From Gemmatimonadota bacterium (GTDB lineage Bacteria > Gemmatimonadota > Gemmatimonadetes > Gemmatimonadales > GWC2-71-9), in NCBI GenBank assembly GCA_025360265.1, contig JANYCP010000010.1, positions 1 to 7,508 on the forward strand: a stretch of 7,508 nt of DNA, given 5' to 3'. Position 1 is the stretch's first letter; the number at the start of each line of letters is the position of its first letter. Below the pieces are notes generated by a model that did no database searches, had not been told where the DNA came from, and saw nothing but the letters and a program-made list of their open reading frames with translations. This document shows, one piece after another, positions 1 to 6,670 of this stretch. A program made the translations under genes and the position numbers.

Positions 1-715
1 CGGTCAGCGAATCGGCGGCGGCGATCGGCGCACCCAGCGGCCGGCCAAGCAGGCGATTGAGCGATGCACGCGCGTTGATGATGTCGCGCTCGTTGGCGAT
101 CAGGTCATTGCCGACCTGGGCAACGGCAACCGTGGCGTTGATGACGTCGAGTCGAGCCACCGTTCCCGCGTCGAAGCGAAGTTGTGTCTTCGCCGCGAAA
201 TCGCGCGCCAGCGAGTCGGCCTCGTGCAGATCGGCACGATGCCTGAGGGCGGCAAGGAGTGCGTCGTAGCTCTGCGACGTTTGCGATGCGATCGCGTGCC
301 GCACGGTGACGGAGTCGAACTGACTGGTCGCGATACCGGCGTTGCCGATCCGGCCGTTCAACCGGAACTTGTCGAAGAACGGTACCGTGATCGACGCGCC
401 GACCACCTTTCCCGTGTAGCCGCCAATCCCGAACGGAGCCTTGGAGTTGTCCAGTTCGGCGCCGAGCGTAGGATCGGGAAGTGCCACGGCCTGTACCTTC
501 CCGGCCCTGGCCTGGTCCGCCTGCGCTCCGGCAATGCGAAGCTGAGGATTGGCGATGAGCGCGCGGGCGATTGCCGCAGTGCGAGTGACGCACACCGTGT
601 CACCCGCGCGCGCGGTACACTCGAGGGCAAACGCCAGACCTGGCGAGGTGGTGCCTTGGGCAACGGCGGCACCGGCGAAGCTCGCCAGCGCCAACGCGCA
701 AAGTAGATATCGCAT
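1..715 (-). CDS. TolC-family outer-membrane efflux protein, CzcC/CusC-like (partial, 3' end missing)
   Basis: The gene starts with ATG at 715 and stays open for 238 codons to the left edge, so the C-terminal half is outside the window. A signal peptide is clear: Met-Arg, a hydrophobic stretch to about residue 18, and an AVA|Q cleavage site at 19/20. The mature part has the outer-membrane efflux protein pattern: an alpha-helical start (AAIARALIANPQLRIAGAQA, residues 47-66), a P-D-P-T-L beta stretch near 80-84, a hydrophobic strand ending VPFFDKFRL (111-119), then long helices with the family phrase RFDAGTVARLDVINA (180-194) and a helix ending ARASLNRLLG (215-224). Family knowledge: such trimers form the outer-membrane duct of RND or ABC exporters. 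Cys33 and Cys42 could form a disulfide. The upstream Shine-Dalgarno is weak (GTGGGA, four bases before ATG). It lies 63 bases downstream of a DUF2946-like gene, which points to metal efflux. The substrate is inferred, not shown. Confidence 0.88.
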   Translation of the reverse strand, partial: MRYLLCALALASFAGAAVAQGTTSPGLAFALECTARAGDTVCVTRTAAIARALIANPQLRIAGAQADQARAGKVQAVALPDPTLGAELDNSKAPFGIGGYTGKVVGASITVPFFDKFRLNGRIGNAGIATSQFDSVTVRHAIASQTSQSYDALLAALRHRADLHEADSLARDFAAKTQLRFDAGTVARLDVINATVAVAQVGNDLIANERDIINARASLNRLLGRPLGAPIAAADSLT

Positions 716-740
716 GCAGTCCCACAGTAAGAGACGCGAG

Positions 741-758
741 CACGCCCCGATGGGCGTG
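741..758 (-). other. Intergenic hairpin before the TolC-family gene
   Basis: A perfect 7-bp stem (CACGCCC / GGGCGTG) with a 4-base ATCG loop lies in the 63-base gap between the DUF2946-like stop codon and the TolC-family start. On the minus strand no T-run follows, so it is a poor intrinsic terminator. It could be an mRNA-stabilising or processing hairpin that sets relative expression of the two genes. The pairing is seen directly; any role is inference. Confidence 0.4.
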
Positions 759-778
759 ACTCGACAACCAACAATGCG

Positions 779-1162
779 TCAGCTTACGACAGGAGGGGCG
801 CGCGACCGGTGGGTAGAGGGCGGATCGTGATACGGAAGAGCGAAGTTGCGAATGTCGGTCGGTGCCAACTCTGCGACGATCGTGGTCGGCAGACGAACGC
901 CCGCCACGAGCTGCGCATGCAGCGACTGAGCGATACAGGCCGGACACGTGGTGGCGTTGTGCGGCGGAGCCTGACCGTGATTCGCACCGATCGACGGTGA
1001 ATCTGGGGCGATCGAGGCGACGCTGATCGACTGCGGGCCGGACTCGGTGTCACGAAGTTCAACCAGCGGCGTAAAGAGCAGCAGCAACTGCGCAAACGTC
1101 GCCACGCTCGCGAGCGCGCGCCGAATCGTCGTTGCCAGCCTGCCCCTCGAACCAATGGCCAT
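779..1162 (-). CDS. Small Cys/His membrane-anchored protein, DUF2946-like
   Basis: This 127-residue protein has a basic N-terminus (four Arg in the first 15 residues) and one hydrophobic segment at about 17-34 (ASVATFAQLLLLFTPLVE), acting as signal anchor or uncleaved signal. The rest is Pro/Ala/His-rich and probably periplasmic. It has a His cluster (HGQAPPH, 62-68), a CPAC pair (Cys73, Cys76), His82, and ends near RSRAPP (119-124). The CxxC followed by a terminal RAPP motif is what I associate with DUF2946-type proteins found beside copper/metal uptake and efflux genes. It sits 63 bases ahead of a CzcC-like channel, so a metal-binding accessory role is plausible but unproven. ATG at 1162 is the only sensible start, yet it has no visible Shine-Dalgarno sequence. 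The call as a gene is supported by the TM segment and motif order; the family call is from memory. Confidence 0.68.
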   Translation of the reverse strand: MAIGSRGRLATTIRRALASVATFAQLLLLFTPLVELRDTESGPQSISVASIAPDSPSIGANHGQAPPHNATTCPACIAQSLHAQLVAGVRLPTTIVAELAPTDIRNFALPYHDPPSTHRSRAPPVVS

Positions 1163-1215
1163 AGGGTCGAAGGGTAAGGAGGCGGCGCGGGGGACGCTAG
1201 GCGCCGGCCTGCTTC

Positions 1216-1243
1216 ACGTTACGAAGCGGAACGCCTGTGCCAA
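1216..1243 (-). promoter_or_regulatory. Weak candidate promoter for the DUF2946-like/TolC operon
   Basis: In the 81-base gap after the protease stop codon, the minus strand carries TTGGCA (five of six to the -35 consensus) and, 16 bases on, TAACGT (three of six to the -10). A small dyad, GCTTC-N7-GAAGC (1211-1227), straddles the -10 candidate and could be an operator or a weak stem. The match is modest and GC-rich genomes give such hits by chance. Confidence 0.2.
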
Positions 1244-3004
1244 TTACTGGCCAGCGGGAAGCCGGAAGACGGCCAGTTGGGGACGCAGGAGCGTCGAGAA
1301 CGCGCCGCCACCCGGCTTGGCAAACCGGATCGATACTGTGGCGCTGGACGCCGGCGTGTCCAGCCGCCAGTAGGAACTCGCGCCAGGACTCATCGACCAG
1401 ACGGTGGTATCCGCGCCAATCGCAAAAACCTGGAGTGGCATGGCACGCGGCACACTGGTCGACGGTCCAGCGGTCGCGAAGAGTCGTGCCCAGAGCTGCC
1501 GCACGTTACGCGACAGAAACCGATTCGCGGCGGGAGCGGTCGCACGGGGCAAGCCCGGGAGCGAGTCGGTGAAGAGCGCGATCCCGAGATTGGCGAAGGT
1601 GGTAGTGACCGGCACGCCAGTGATCGATGCAATCGACGTCAATCCGTCGGCAGGACCAGTCATCATCGAACGGAAAAATGTCGAGCCGTACTGGTCACCG
1701 AGATACCGCATCAGGAGCCAATCGCCGCCGCGCCAGGAGAAACCATTCTCCGAATCGTTATGAAGCGTAAGACTCACGGTATCTGGCAACGCAGCATAAA
1801 GATACGAATCGTTGAAGAAGCTCTGGATGAAGCCCTGCGAGGAATCGGGAAAGAGCTGCGCTGCATTGGTGCGGCACGCTGGAGGCGGGCACTTCTGCTC
1901 GTAGTAGAGCGAACCGAGTTCCTCGGCGACGATCGCCAGCCCTTCGTCGAGCCCGCTGGACGGTGCGCCGAGGTGATTCACGACGACGTGCTGTGAATAG
2001 CTGATCAGGTGTTCAAGCTCATGCAGGAATGTACCGGGGATGGTCAACCCGATATCCGCCACCGTGTGCGCGCAACTGACCGTCCCACTCGGATCCGGCA
2101 CAACCGAGTAGAACACTTCGGCCTGGTTCGAGTGGGGATTCGACGATCCGTCAAAATCCTCGGCATCAAAAAAGCCCGCGACGAATCCGGTGCTGGCGCA
2201 TGCCGAGGCCGGGGTGTCCGCATTCACCAGCGGCGACATCAGCATGATGACGTGGCCATTGGCGTCGATGTCCGATGGCTGTCCGAACGCGTTGGTCGCG
2301 ATGCCGTACAGCGTCTGGTCGAACAGCAGCCCGAAGTTGGCGAGCTGGGTGGCATTGAAGCCATTGGCCGGGGCGTTGACATCGATGTAGAGGTAGATGT
2401 TGTTGCCGAGATACGCGAGCTGCGCCGTAATCTGCGTCCATGTATTGGTGTTGAAATTCGAGAGCACCTTGAAGGTGCGCGTGCTGCCGAGCGTCGGCGG
2501 GAGCAACAACGAGGCGCCGCGGTTCGGGCCGGGCTGATAGGTGTGCATGGCCGCACGGGCAAAGAGCCCGCGCTCGAATTCCCGCTGGCCCTGGCCGGGC
2601 CACAAGGTCCCGGTGATTGGAAAGTCGGCACCGACGCCGGCGGGTTGCACCGACCGCATCGCCGCCACGCGGCTGGCGGTCAACGACGCAGCGGCAAGGT
2701 TGCCGGTCGTGAGCGTGTAGGACACCGCCTGATTCACCACGAGGTTGGTCGGGAACTGCGGAATGATCAAATAGCTCGCGCCGTTGCCCGCCAGCGTCAG
2801 CGTTGTTCCACCGTTGGTGCAGTCCACTCGCGTCGACGTAGCCACCGTCAGCGTCAGCGTCCCGGTTGGTGTGCAGGGATTACTGGCGAAGGTAATCGGC
2901 CCTGGAGGTGGCGGGATCGTCGTGGTGTCGGTCCCGCTGCCGCACGCGAAGAGTGCTGCGACGACGGCCAATCCGACAACACTCGCGAAAGATCGAGAGC
3001 CCAT
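1244..3004 (-). CDS. Lipoprotein zinc metalloprotease, M30 (hyicolysin)-like
   Basis: The product is a 586-residue envelope or surface peptidase, counted from ATG at 3004; a TTG one codon upstream is possible, but GGAGG five bases before ATG favours ATG. The N-terminus is a lipoprotein signal: a hydrophobic stretch, then LFAC with Cys21 as the lipidation site, followed by a Thr/Pro-rich linker (about 26-38). Residues 40-120 look like a beta-sandwich domain. The catalytic region contains FLHELEH with His328, Glu329 and His332, followed 22 residues later by DEGLAIVAEEL, whose Glu354 is the expected third zinc ligand. HExxH plus a downstream (N/D)EG(L) is the gluzincin layout of family M30. Later comes GGDWLLMRYLGDQYG (about 426-440), a segment common in such proteins, and a beta-rich C-terminus. 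Cys pairs (43/62, 269/311, 372/376) suggest disulfides, fitting export. The substrate is unknown. It is separated from osmC by 90 bases and probably has its own promoter, although none is convincing. Confidence 0.83.
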   Translation of the reverse strand: MGSRSFASVVGLAVVAALFACGSGTDTTTIPPPPGPITFASNPCTPTGTLTLTVATSTRVDCTNGGTTLTLAGNGASYLIIPQFPTNLVVNQAVSYTLTTGNLAAASLTASRVAAMRSVQPAGVGADFPITGTLWPGQGQREFERGLFARAAMHTYQPGPNRGASLLLPPTLGSTRTFKVLSNFNTNTWTQITAQLAYLGNNIYLYIDVNAPANGFNATQLANFGLLFDQTLYGIATNAFGQPSDIDANGHVIMLMSPLVNADTPASACASTGFVAGFFDAEDFDGSSNPHSNQAEVFYSVVPDPSGTVSCAHTVADIGLTIPGTFLHELEHLISYSQHVVVNHLGAPSSGLDEGLAIVAEELGSLYYEQKCPPPACRTNAAQLFPDSSQGFIQSFFNDSYLYAALPDTVSLTLHNDSENGFSWRGGDWLLMRYLGDQYGSTFFRSMMTGPADGLTSIASITGVPVTTTFANLGIALFTDSLPGLPRATAPAANRFLSRNVRQLWARLFATAGPSTSVPRAMPLQVFAIGADTTVWSMSPGASSYWRLDTPASSATVSIRFAKPGGGAFSTLLRPQLAVFRLPAGQ

Positions 3005-3009
3005 CAATA

Positions 3010-3014
3010 CCTCC
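3010..3014 (-). promoter_or_regulatory. Ribosome binding site of the M30-like lipoprotease
   Basis: GGAGG on the minus strand lies five bases before ATG at 3004 and only two before the alternative TTG at 3007, so it selects the ATG start. The rest of the 90-base gap to osmC shows no clear promoter; TACTAT near 3048-3053 resembles a -10 box but has no partner -35. Confidence 0.7.
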
Positions 3015-3094
3015 GGGAAGCACCGCGCAGATCGCGACGCTTCAGAATAGTAGCCGTGCCCTTCGAGAAGAGCGCGCCCGCAGTGCGGTTCATG

Positions 3095-3511
3095 TCAGAC
3101 GAGCGTCAATGAGATCGGTATGGCGGCGAGCACCCTGGACACCGGGCAATTCTTCTTGGCATCTTCCGCGGTCGACTTGAGGAGTTCCGCCGAAATGTTA
3201 CCGGCGATCGCGTGACAGGAGAGATCGATCCCGACAATCTCGAAGAGCCCGTTCACGAGTCCAAGGTGCACCGTTGCGGTCGTCTCGACACTGGTGGGCA
3301 CGAAGCCGACCTTTGACAGTCCGGCGGAAAACGCCATCGAGAAACAGGCCGCGTGCGCTGCGCCGATCAATTCCTCGGGATTGGTCCCGGGCGTGTCGCC
3401 GAACCGGGTCGCGAAGGAGTACGCACCGGACAACGCGCCGCTCCCCAGAACGAACGTCCCGCTTCCCTGCTTGAGGTCACCTTCCCACCGTGCCGAACCC
3501 TTGCGATCCAT
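3095..3511 (-). CDS. osmC: OsmC-family thiol peroxidase
   Basis: The 138-residue product matches OsmC along its whole length. These cytoplasmic enzymes reduce organic hydroperoxides, using a reactive Cys and a resolving Cys. Visible landmarks are KGSARWEGDLKQGSG (4-18), YSFATRF (31-37, with the conserved Arg36), NPEELIGAAHAACFSMA (44-60, with Glu46/47 and peroxidatic Cys56), and AKKNCPVSR (118-126, with resolving Cys122). Length equals the usual 140 or so. The reading frame stays open upstream to an ATG at 3574, but the start at 3511 is chosen because homology begins here, a GGAGA sequence precedes it by four bases, and the longer form would overlap tadA by 62 bases. The start is one base after the tadA stop (TAG-C-ATG), implying translational coupling. 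The OsmC versus Ohr assignment rests on the GTNPEELIGAAHAACFSM form, which is OsmC-like. Confidence 0.93.
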   Translation of the reverse strand: MDRKGSARWEGDLKQGSGTFVLGSGALSGAYSFATRFGDTPGTNPEELIGAAHAACFSMAFSAGLSKVGFVPTSVETTATVHLGLVNGLFEIVGIDLSCHAIAGNISAELLKSTAEDAKKNCPVSRVLAAIPISLTLV

Positions 3512-3512
3512 G

Positions 3513-3941
3513 CTATCTCCGAGTGACAAAGAAGTCGCGCAATAATGCTGAACATTCCTGCTCAAGAACGCCACCGATCACTTCGGCGCGGTGATTCAGC
3601 GCCGGGTGACGAAGCAGGTCGTGAATGGATCCCGCCATCCCCGCCTTTTCGTCCCACGCACCGAAGACCACCCGGCCCACTTTCGTCAACACGATCGCGC
3701 CAGCGCAGAGCGCACATGGTTCGAGCGTGACGTACAACGTCGCGTCGGGCAGACGCTCGTCGCCACTGACCGCCATCGCCCGATGAATTGCCAGAAACTC
3801 GGCGTGCGCCGTTGGATGGTTCAGCGCCACGGTTTCATTGTGCGCTGCGGCAACCATGTCGTCGCGGCGCATGACGACGGCGCCAACCGGAATCTCGCCG
3901 GCATCGCGCGCCAGGGCCGCCTGCTCAAGCGCGAGGCGCAT
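3513..3941 (-). CDS. tadA: tRNA-specific adenosine deaminase TadA
   Basis: TadA converts adenosine-34 to inosine in the anticodon wobble position (tRNA-Arg ACG), working as a zinc-dependent homodimer. From ATG at 3941 the protein has 142 residues: the strand IPVGAVV (17-23), zinc ligand and catalytic Glu in HPTAHAEFLAIH (His46, Glu48), TLYVTLEPCALCAGAI (68-83, zinc ligands Cys76 and Cys79), VGRVVFGAWDEKAGMAGS (88-105), and LNHRAEVIGGVLEQEC (115-130). The C-terminal helix ends in FFVTRR, as in bacterial TadA. All catalytic residues are present. The ATG start makes the protein 11 residues shorter at the N-terminus than E. coli TadA (His57, Glu59, Cys87, Cys90). An in-frame CTG at 3977 with AAGGG six bases before it would restore that length. 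It follows clpB by 45 bases (9 if CTG is used) and is translationally coupled to osmC. A related nucleobase deaminase is less likely given the match to the C-terminal helix. Confidence 0.93.
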   Translation of the reverse strand: MRLALEQAALARDAGEIPVGAVVMRRDDMVAAAHNETVALNHPTAHAEFLAIHRAMAVSGDERLPDATLYVTLEPCALCAGAIVLTKVGRVVFGAWDEKAGMAGSIHDLLRHPALNHRAEVIGGVLEQECSALLRDFFVTRR

Positions 3942-3983
3942 GCCCGCGAGATCCGCCGCTGATACTGGGGCGCTCAGTGGTCG

Positions 3984-3988
3984 CCCTT
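3984..3988 (-). promoter_or_regulatory. Possible ribosome binding site for a CTG start of tadA
   Basis: AAGGG on the minus strand overlaps the clpB stop codon (TAA at 3989-3987) and stands six bases before an in-frame CTG at 3977. The ATG at 3941 has only a poor upstream sequence (GGCGGA nine or ten bases away). The arrangement suggests that tadA translation may begin from CTG, coupled to clpB termination. Confidence 0.35.
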
Positions 3989-6584
3989 AGCTCTTGAACG
4001 CCAGATGGTCGCCCTCGACCACCACGCGAATCGTTTCACCCTCGGTGTACTTCCCCTCCAGCACCTGCATCGCGATTGGATTCTGCAACGCTCGCTGAAT
4101 CACCCGTTTGAGCGGGCGAGCGCCGTAGAGTGGGTCGTAACCGGTCTCGGATAACCAGGCCATGGCGGCGGGATCAACATCGAGTACCAGCCCCTTTGCC
4201 GACACCAGTGCCCGCAGCCGCGCCAACTGAAGCGCCACGATGTGGTCCAGATCTTCGCGCGATAACGGACGGAAGACCACGATGTCGTCCACCCGATTGA
4301 GGAACTCGGGGCGGAAGTGCGCCCGCAATTCGGTGAGCACCTGCGCTTCGACCGCGGTCCAGCCCGCGTCGCTTGCGTCCTTGCGCTCAAGGAGGAGGCG
4401 CCATCCGATGTTGCTGGTCATGATGATTACGGTGTTGCGAAAATCAACGACGCGACCTTGCGAGTCGGTGAGGCGGCCGTCGTCGAGCACTTGCAGCAAG
4501 ATATTGAATACGTCGGGATGCGCTTTTTCAATTTCATCGAACAGGATGACGCAGTAAGGACGACGGCGCACTGCCTCAGTCAGCTGACCGCCTTCTTCGT
4601 AGCCGATATAGCCGGGCGGCGCGCCGATCATCCTGGCGACCGCGTGTTTCTCCATATACTCCGACATGTCGAGTCGGAGCATCGCGCGCTCGTCATCGAA
4701 CAGGAATTCCGCCAGCGCGCGTGCCGTCTCGGTTTTTCCCACGCCCGTGGGCCCGAGGAAGATGAAGGATCCGGTCGGCTTGCCCGCATCCTGCAATCCG
4801 GCGCGCGCGCGGCGCACGGCATTGGATACCGCCGCAAGCGCTTCGCCCTGACCAACGACGCGACGACTCAACTCCGCCTCGAGTCGCGTCAGCCGCTCCT
4901 TGTCGGACTCGAGCATTTTCGTCACCGGAATCCCGGTCCACTTCGCCACGACAGAAGCGATGTCCTCGGGGCCAACTTCCTCGCGGAGATACTTCGAGGT
5001 CTTCTGCACTTCCATCAACTTCTGCTCGTCTGCAGCGATCGCGCGTTCCAGCTCGGGGATCTTGCCGTAACGCAGCTCGGCGGCCTTCTGCAGGTCGCCG
5101 GCCCGTGTCGCCTGGTCCACCTCCGCGCGTAGCGATTCGATCTCGGCCTTTCCCTTCTGCACCCCCTCGATCGCCTGCTTCTCGGCCTGCCACCGCGCCT
5201 TCATTCCGGCACTCTTCTCGCGCGCTTCGGCAATCTCCTGCTCCAGCGCAGTACGACGCTCGACCGATGCCTTGTCCTTGTCACGCAACAGCGACTGGCG
5301 CTCTATCTCGAGCTGCAGGATGCGCCGCTCGACTTCGTCGATTTCCTGGGGAAGCGAATCGAGTTCCATGCGAATGCGCGATGCCGCTTCGTCAACCAGG
5401 TCGATCGCCTTGTCCGGGAGGAAGCGGTCGCCGATGTAGCGATTGGATAACGTCGCGGCAGCGACGAGCGCGTTGTCGGTGATACGCACGCCGTGGTGGA
5501 CTTCGTACTTCTCCTTGAGCCCACGCAGAATGGCAATAGTGTCCTCCACGCTCGGCTCGCCGACATACACCGGCTGGAATCGACGCTCGAGCGCCGCGTC
5601 TTTCTCGATGTTCTGGCGATATTCGTCGAGCGTGGTGGCACCAACGACATGCAAATCGCCTCTCGCCAGTGCGGGCTTGAGGAGATTGGACGCGTCCACC
5701 GCCCCGTCCGCTTTGCCAGCGCCAACGATGGTGTGCAACTCATCGATGAAGACGATGTAGCGCCCGCCGGCGTCGATCAGCTCCTTCACCACAGACTTGA
5801 GACGCTCTTCGAACTCGCCGCGATACTTGGCACCGGCAAGCAGTTGCCCGATATCGAGCGACACAATCTCCTTGCCCTTGAGCGAGTCGGGCACGTCGCC
5901 GTTGACGATGCGCTGTGCGAGGCCCTCGACGATTGCGGTCTTGCCGACGCCAGGCTCGCCAATAAGCACTGGATTGTTCTTGGTGCGACGCGACAACACC
6001 TGCATGACACGACGCACTTCCTCGTCGCGCCCAATGACCGGATCAAGTTTCCCGGCGCGCGCGGAATCGGTCAGGTTGCGGGTGAAGCGTTCCAGCGACT
6101 GATACTGCTGTTCGGGAGTGTCGTCGACGACGCGGTGCGAGCCACGGATTGCATCGAGTGCGGTACGCAGCTCCTTGGCGGAGAGTCCCTCGCCCTCGAG
6201 CATCGCCCTCGCCGACGTCCCCTTTTCGGTGGCGAGAGCGAGCAGGAGATGCTCGGTCGAGACGTACGCGTCACCAAGCTCCTTGGCAATCGACTCACCG
6301 CTCTCGAACACCTTGGACAATGTTCGATCGATCGTGGGAGTGACATCGTTGGCGCCGCGCTGCGTTGGGAACGAGGCGATTTCTGATTCAACGCGGTTGC
6401 CGAGCCGCGGTACCGACACGCCGGCCTTGGCGAGGAGCGGCTGCACTATTCCCTCTTCCTGTGCCAGCAGCGCGGACAGCAGGTGTGCGTCATTGACCAC
6501 GGGATTGCCGCGGGCGCGAGCCTGCTCGAGCGCTCCCTGCACCGCTTCGCGGGCCTTCAATGTCAGGCGATCTGGACGCAGCAT
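3987..6584 (-). CDS. clpB: ATP-dependent disaggregase ClpB
   Basis: ClpB is a cytoplasmic hexameric AAA+ chaperone that, with DnaK, pulls polypeptides out of aggregates. The 865-residue length is standard (E. coli 857). Order: Clp N-domain with two repeats (about 1-145); NBD1 with Walker A GEPGVGKT (209-216), pore-loop AKYRGEFEE (Tyr254), Walker B VFIDELH (Asp281, Glu282) and Arg-finger region LERRFQP (Arg334/335); a long coiled-coil middle domain (about 405-530), charged and rich in Glu, Arg and Lys, which separates ClpB from ClpA/ClpC; NBD2 with Walker A GPTGVGKT (611-618), pore-loop GYIGYEEGG (Tyr659, Tyr662), Walker B ILFDEIEKAHP (Asp683, Glu684), sensor-1 TSN (723-725), arginine finger in EFLNRVD (Arg764), and sensor-2 GARPLKR (Arg823). 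There is no ClpP-docking loop, as expected. All ATPase residues look intact. ATG at 6584 has an excellent GGAGG seven bases upstream. No CIRCE or clear heat-shock promoter was seen in the 84-base leader. Confidence 0.98.
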   Translation of the reverse strand: MLRPDRLTLKAREAVQGALEQARARGNPVVNDAHLLSALLAQEEGIVQPLLAKAGVSVPRLGNRVESEIASFPTQRGANDVTPTIDRTLSKVFESGESIAKELGDAYVSTEHLLLALATEKGTSARAMLEGEGLSAKELRTALDAIRGSHRVVDDTPEQQYQSLERFTRNLTDSARAGKLDPVIGRDEEVRRVMQVLSRRTKNNPVLIGEPGVGKTAIVEGLAQRIVNGDVPDSLKGKEIVSLDIGQLLAGAKYRGEFEERLKSVVKELIDAGGRYIVFIDELHTIVGAGKADGAVDASNLLKPALARGDLHVVGATTLDEYRQNIEKDAALERRFQPVYVGEPSVEDTIAILRGLKEKYEVHHGVRITDNALVAAATLSNRYIGDRFLPDKAIDLVDEAASRIRMELDSLPQEIDEVERRILQLEIERQSLLRDKDKASVERRTALEQEIAEAREKSAGMKARWQAEKQAIEGVQKGKAEIESLRAEVDQATRAGDLQKAAELRYGKIPELERAIAADEQKLMEVQKTSKYLREEVGPEDIASVVAKWTGIPVTKMLESDKERLTRLEAELSRRVVGQGEALAAVSNAVRRARAGLQDAGKPTGSFIFLGPTGVGKTETARALAEFLFDDERAMLRLDMSEYMEKHAVARMIGAPPGYIGYEEGGQLTEAVRRRPYCVILFDEIEKAHPDVFNILLQVLDDGRLTDSQGRVVDFRNTVIIMTSNIGWRLLLERKDASDAGWTAVEAQVLTELRAHFRPEFLNRVDDIVVFRPLSREDLDHIVALQLARLRALVSAKGLVLDVDPAAMAWLSETGYDPLYGARPLKRVIQRALQNPIAMQVLEGKYTEGETIRVVVEGDHLAFKS

Positions 6585-6591
6585 GGTTGAG

Positions 6592-6596
6592 CCTCC
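6592..6596 (-). promoter_or_regulatory. clpB ribosome binding site and leader
   Basis: GGAGG stands seven bases before the clpB ATG and fixes the start. The leader between the upstream gene and clpB (6585-6668) was scanned for a CIRCE inverted repeat (TTAGCACTC-N9-GAGTGCTAA) and for a sigma-32 CTTGAA/CCCCAT pair; neither is present. clpB may be read from an upstream promoter or from a promoter type I cannot recognise. Confidence 0.75.
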
Positions 6597-6631
6597 AGTG
6601 TAGAAGATGGCAAGGCCGGGGCCACAGCGCG

Positions 6632-6648
6632 ACTGCCATTAACGCAGT
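6632..6648 (-). other. Second small hairpin in the clpB leader
   Basis: ACTGC-N7-GCAGT forms a 5-bp stem directly abutting the stronger hairpin at 6649-6670. It is too weak to stand alone; the back-to-back placement is the reason for recording it. Confidence 0.25.
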
Positions 6649-6670
6649 GAGGGATGCCGGAGCATCCCTC
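6649..6670 (-). terminator. Stable UCCG-loop hairpin at the 3' end of the FlgD-Ig-like gene
   Basis: The minus strand reads a perfect 9-bp stem GAGGGATGC / GCATCCCTC closed by a UCCG loop. With the C-G closing pair this is the extra-stable cUNCGg tetraloop class. The stem begins at the second base of the upstream gene's TGA stop codon, so it forms the mRNA 3' end region. There is no U-run after it, so it is either a non-canonical terminator or an mRNA 3' protecting/attenuating hairpin between this gene and clpB. The pairing is certain; the termination role is inferred. Confidence 0.5.

Noticed and set aside
105..593. Minus-strand 162-codon frame inside the TolC-family gene
   Set aside because: It is out of frame with the signal peptide and OEP motifs that run from 715 to the window edge; the translation is Arg/Ser/Gly-rich and meaningless.
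2009..3112. A 367-codon open frame on the plus strand opposite the lipoprotease
   Set aside because: It is the antisense shadow of a GC-rich gene; its translation is Arg/Gly-rich with no recognisable domain, whereas the minus frame has a lipobox and a zinc site.
3512..3574. Longer OsmC form starting at 3574
   Set aside because: The extra 21 residues overlap tadA and have no family similarity; the Shine-Dalgarno sequence and homology point to 3511.
4317..5132. Plus-strand open frame of 271 codons within clpB
   Set aside because: It lies entirely antisense to conserved ClpB sequence and shows no domain of its own; the same holds for 5493-6386.
6585..6668. CIRCE or sigma-32 control of clpB
   Set aside because: No TTAGCACTC-N9-GAGTGCTAA palindrome and no spaced CTTGAA/CCCCAT pair could be found in the leader.
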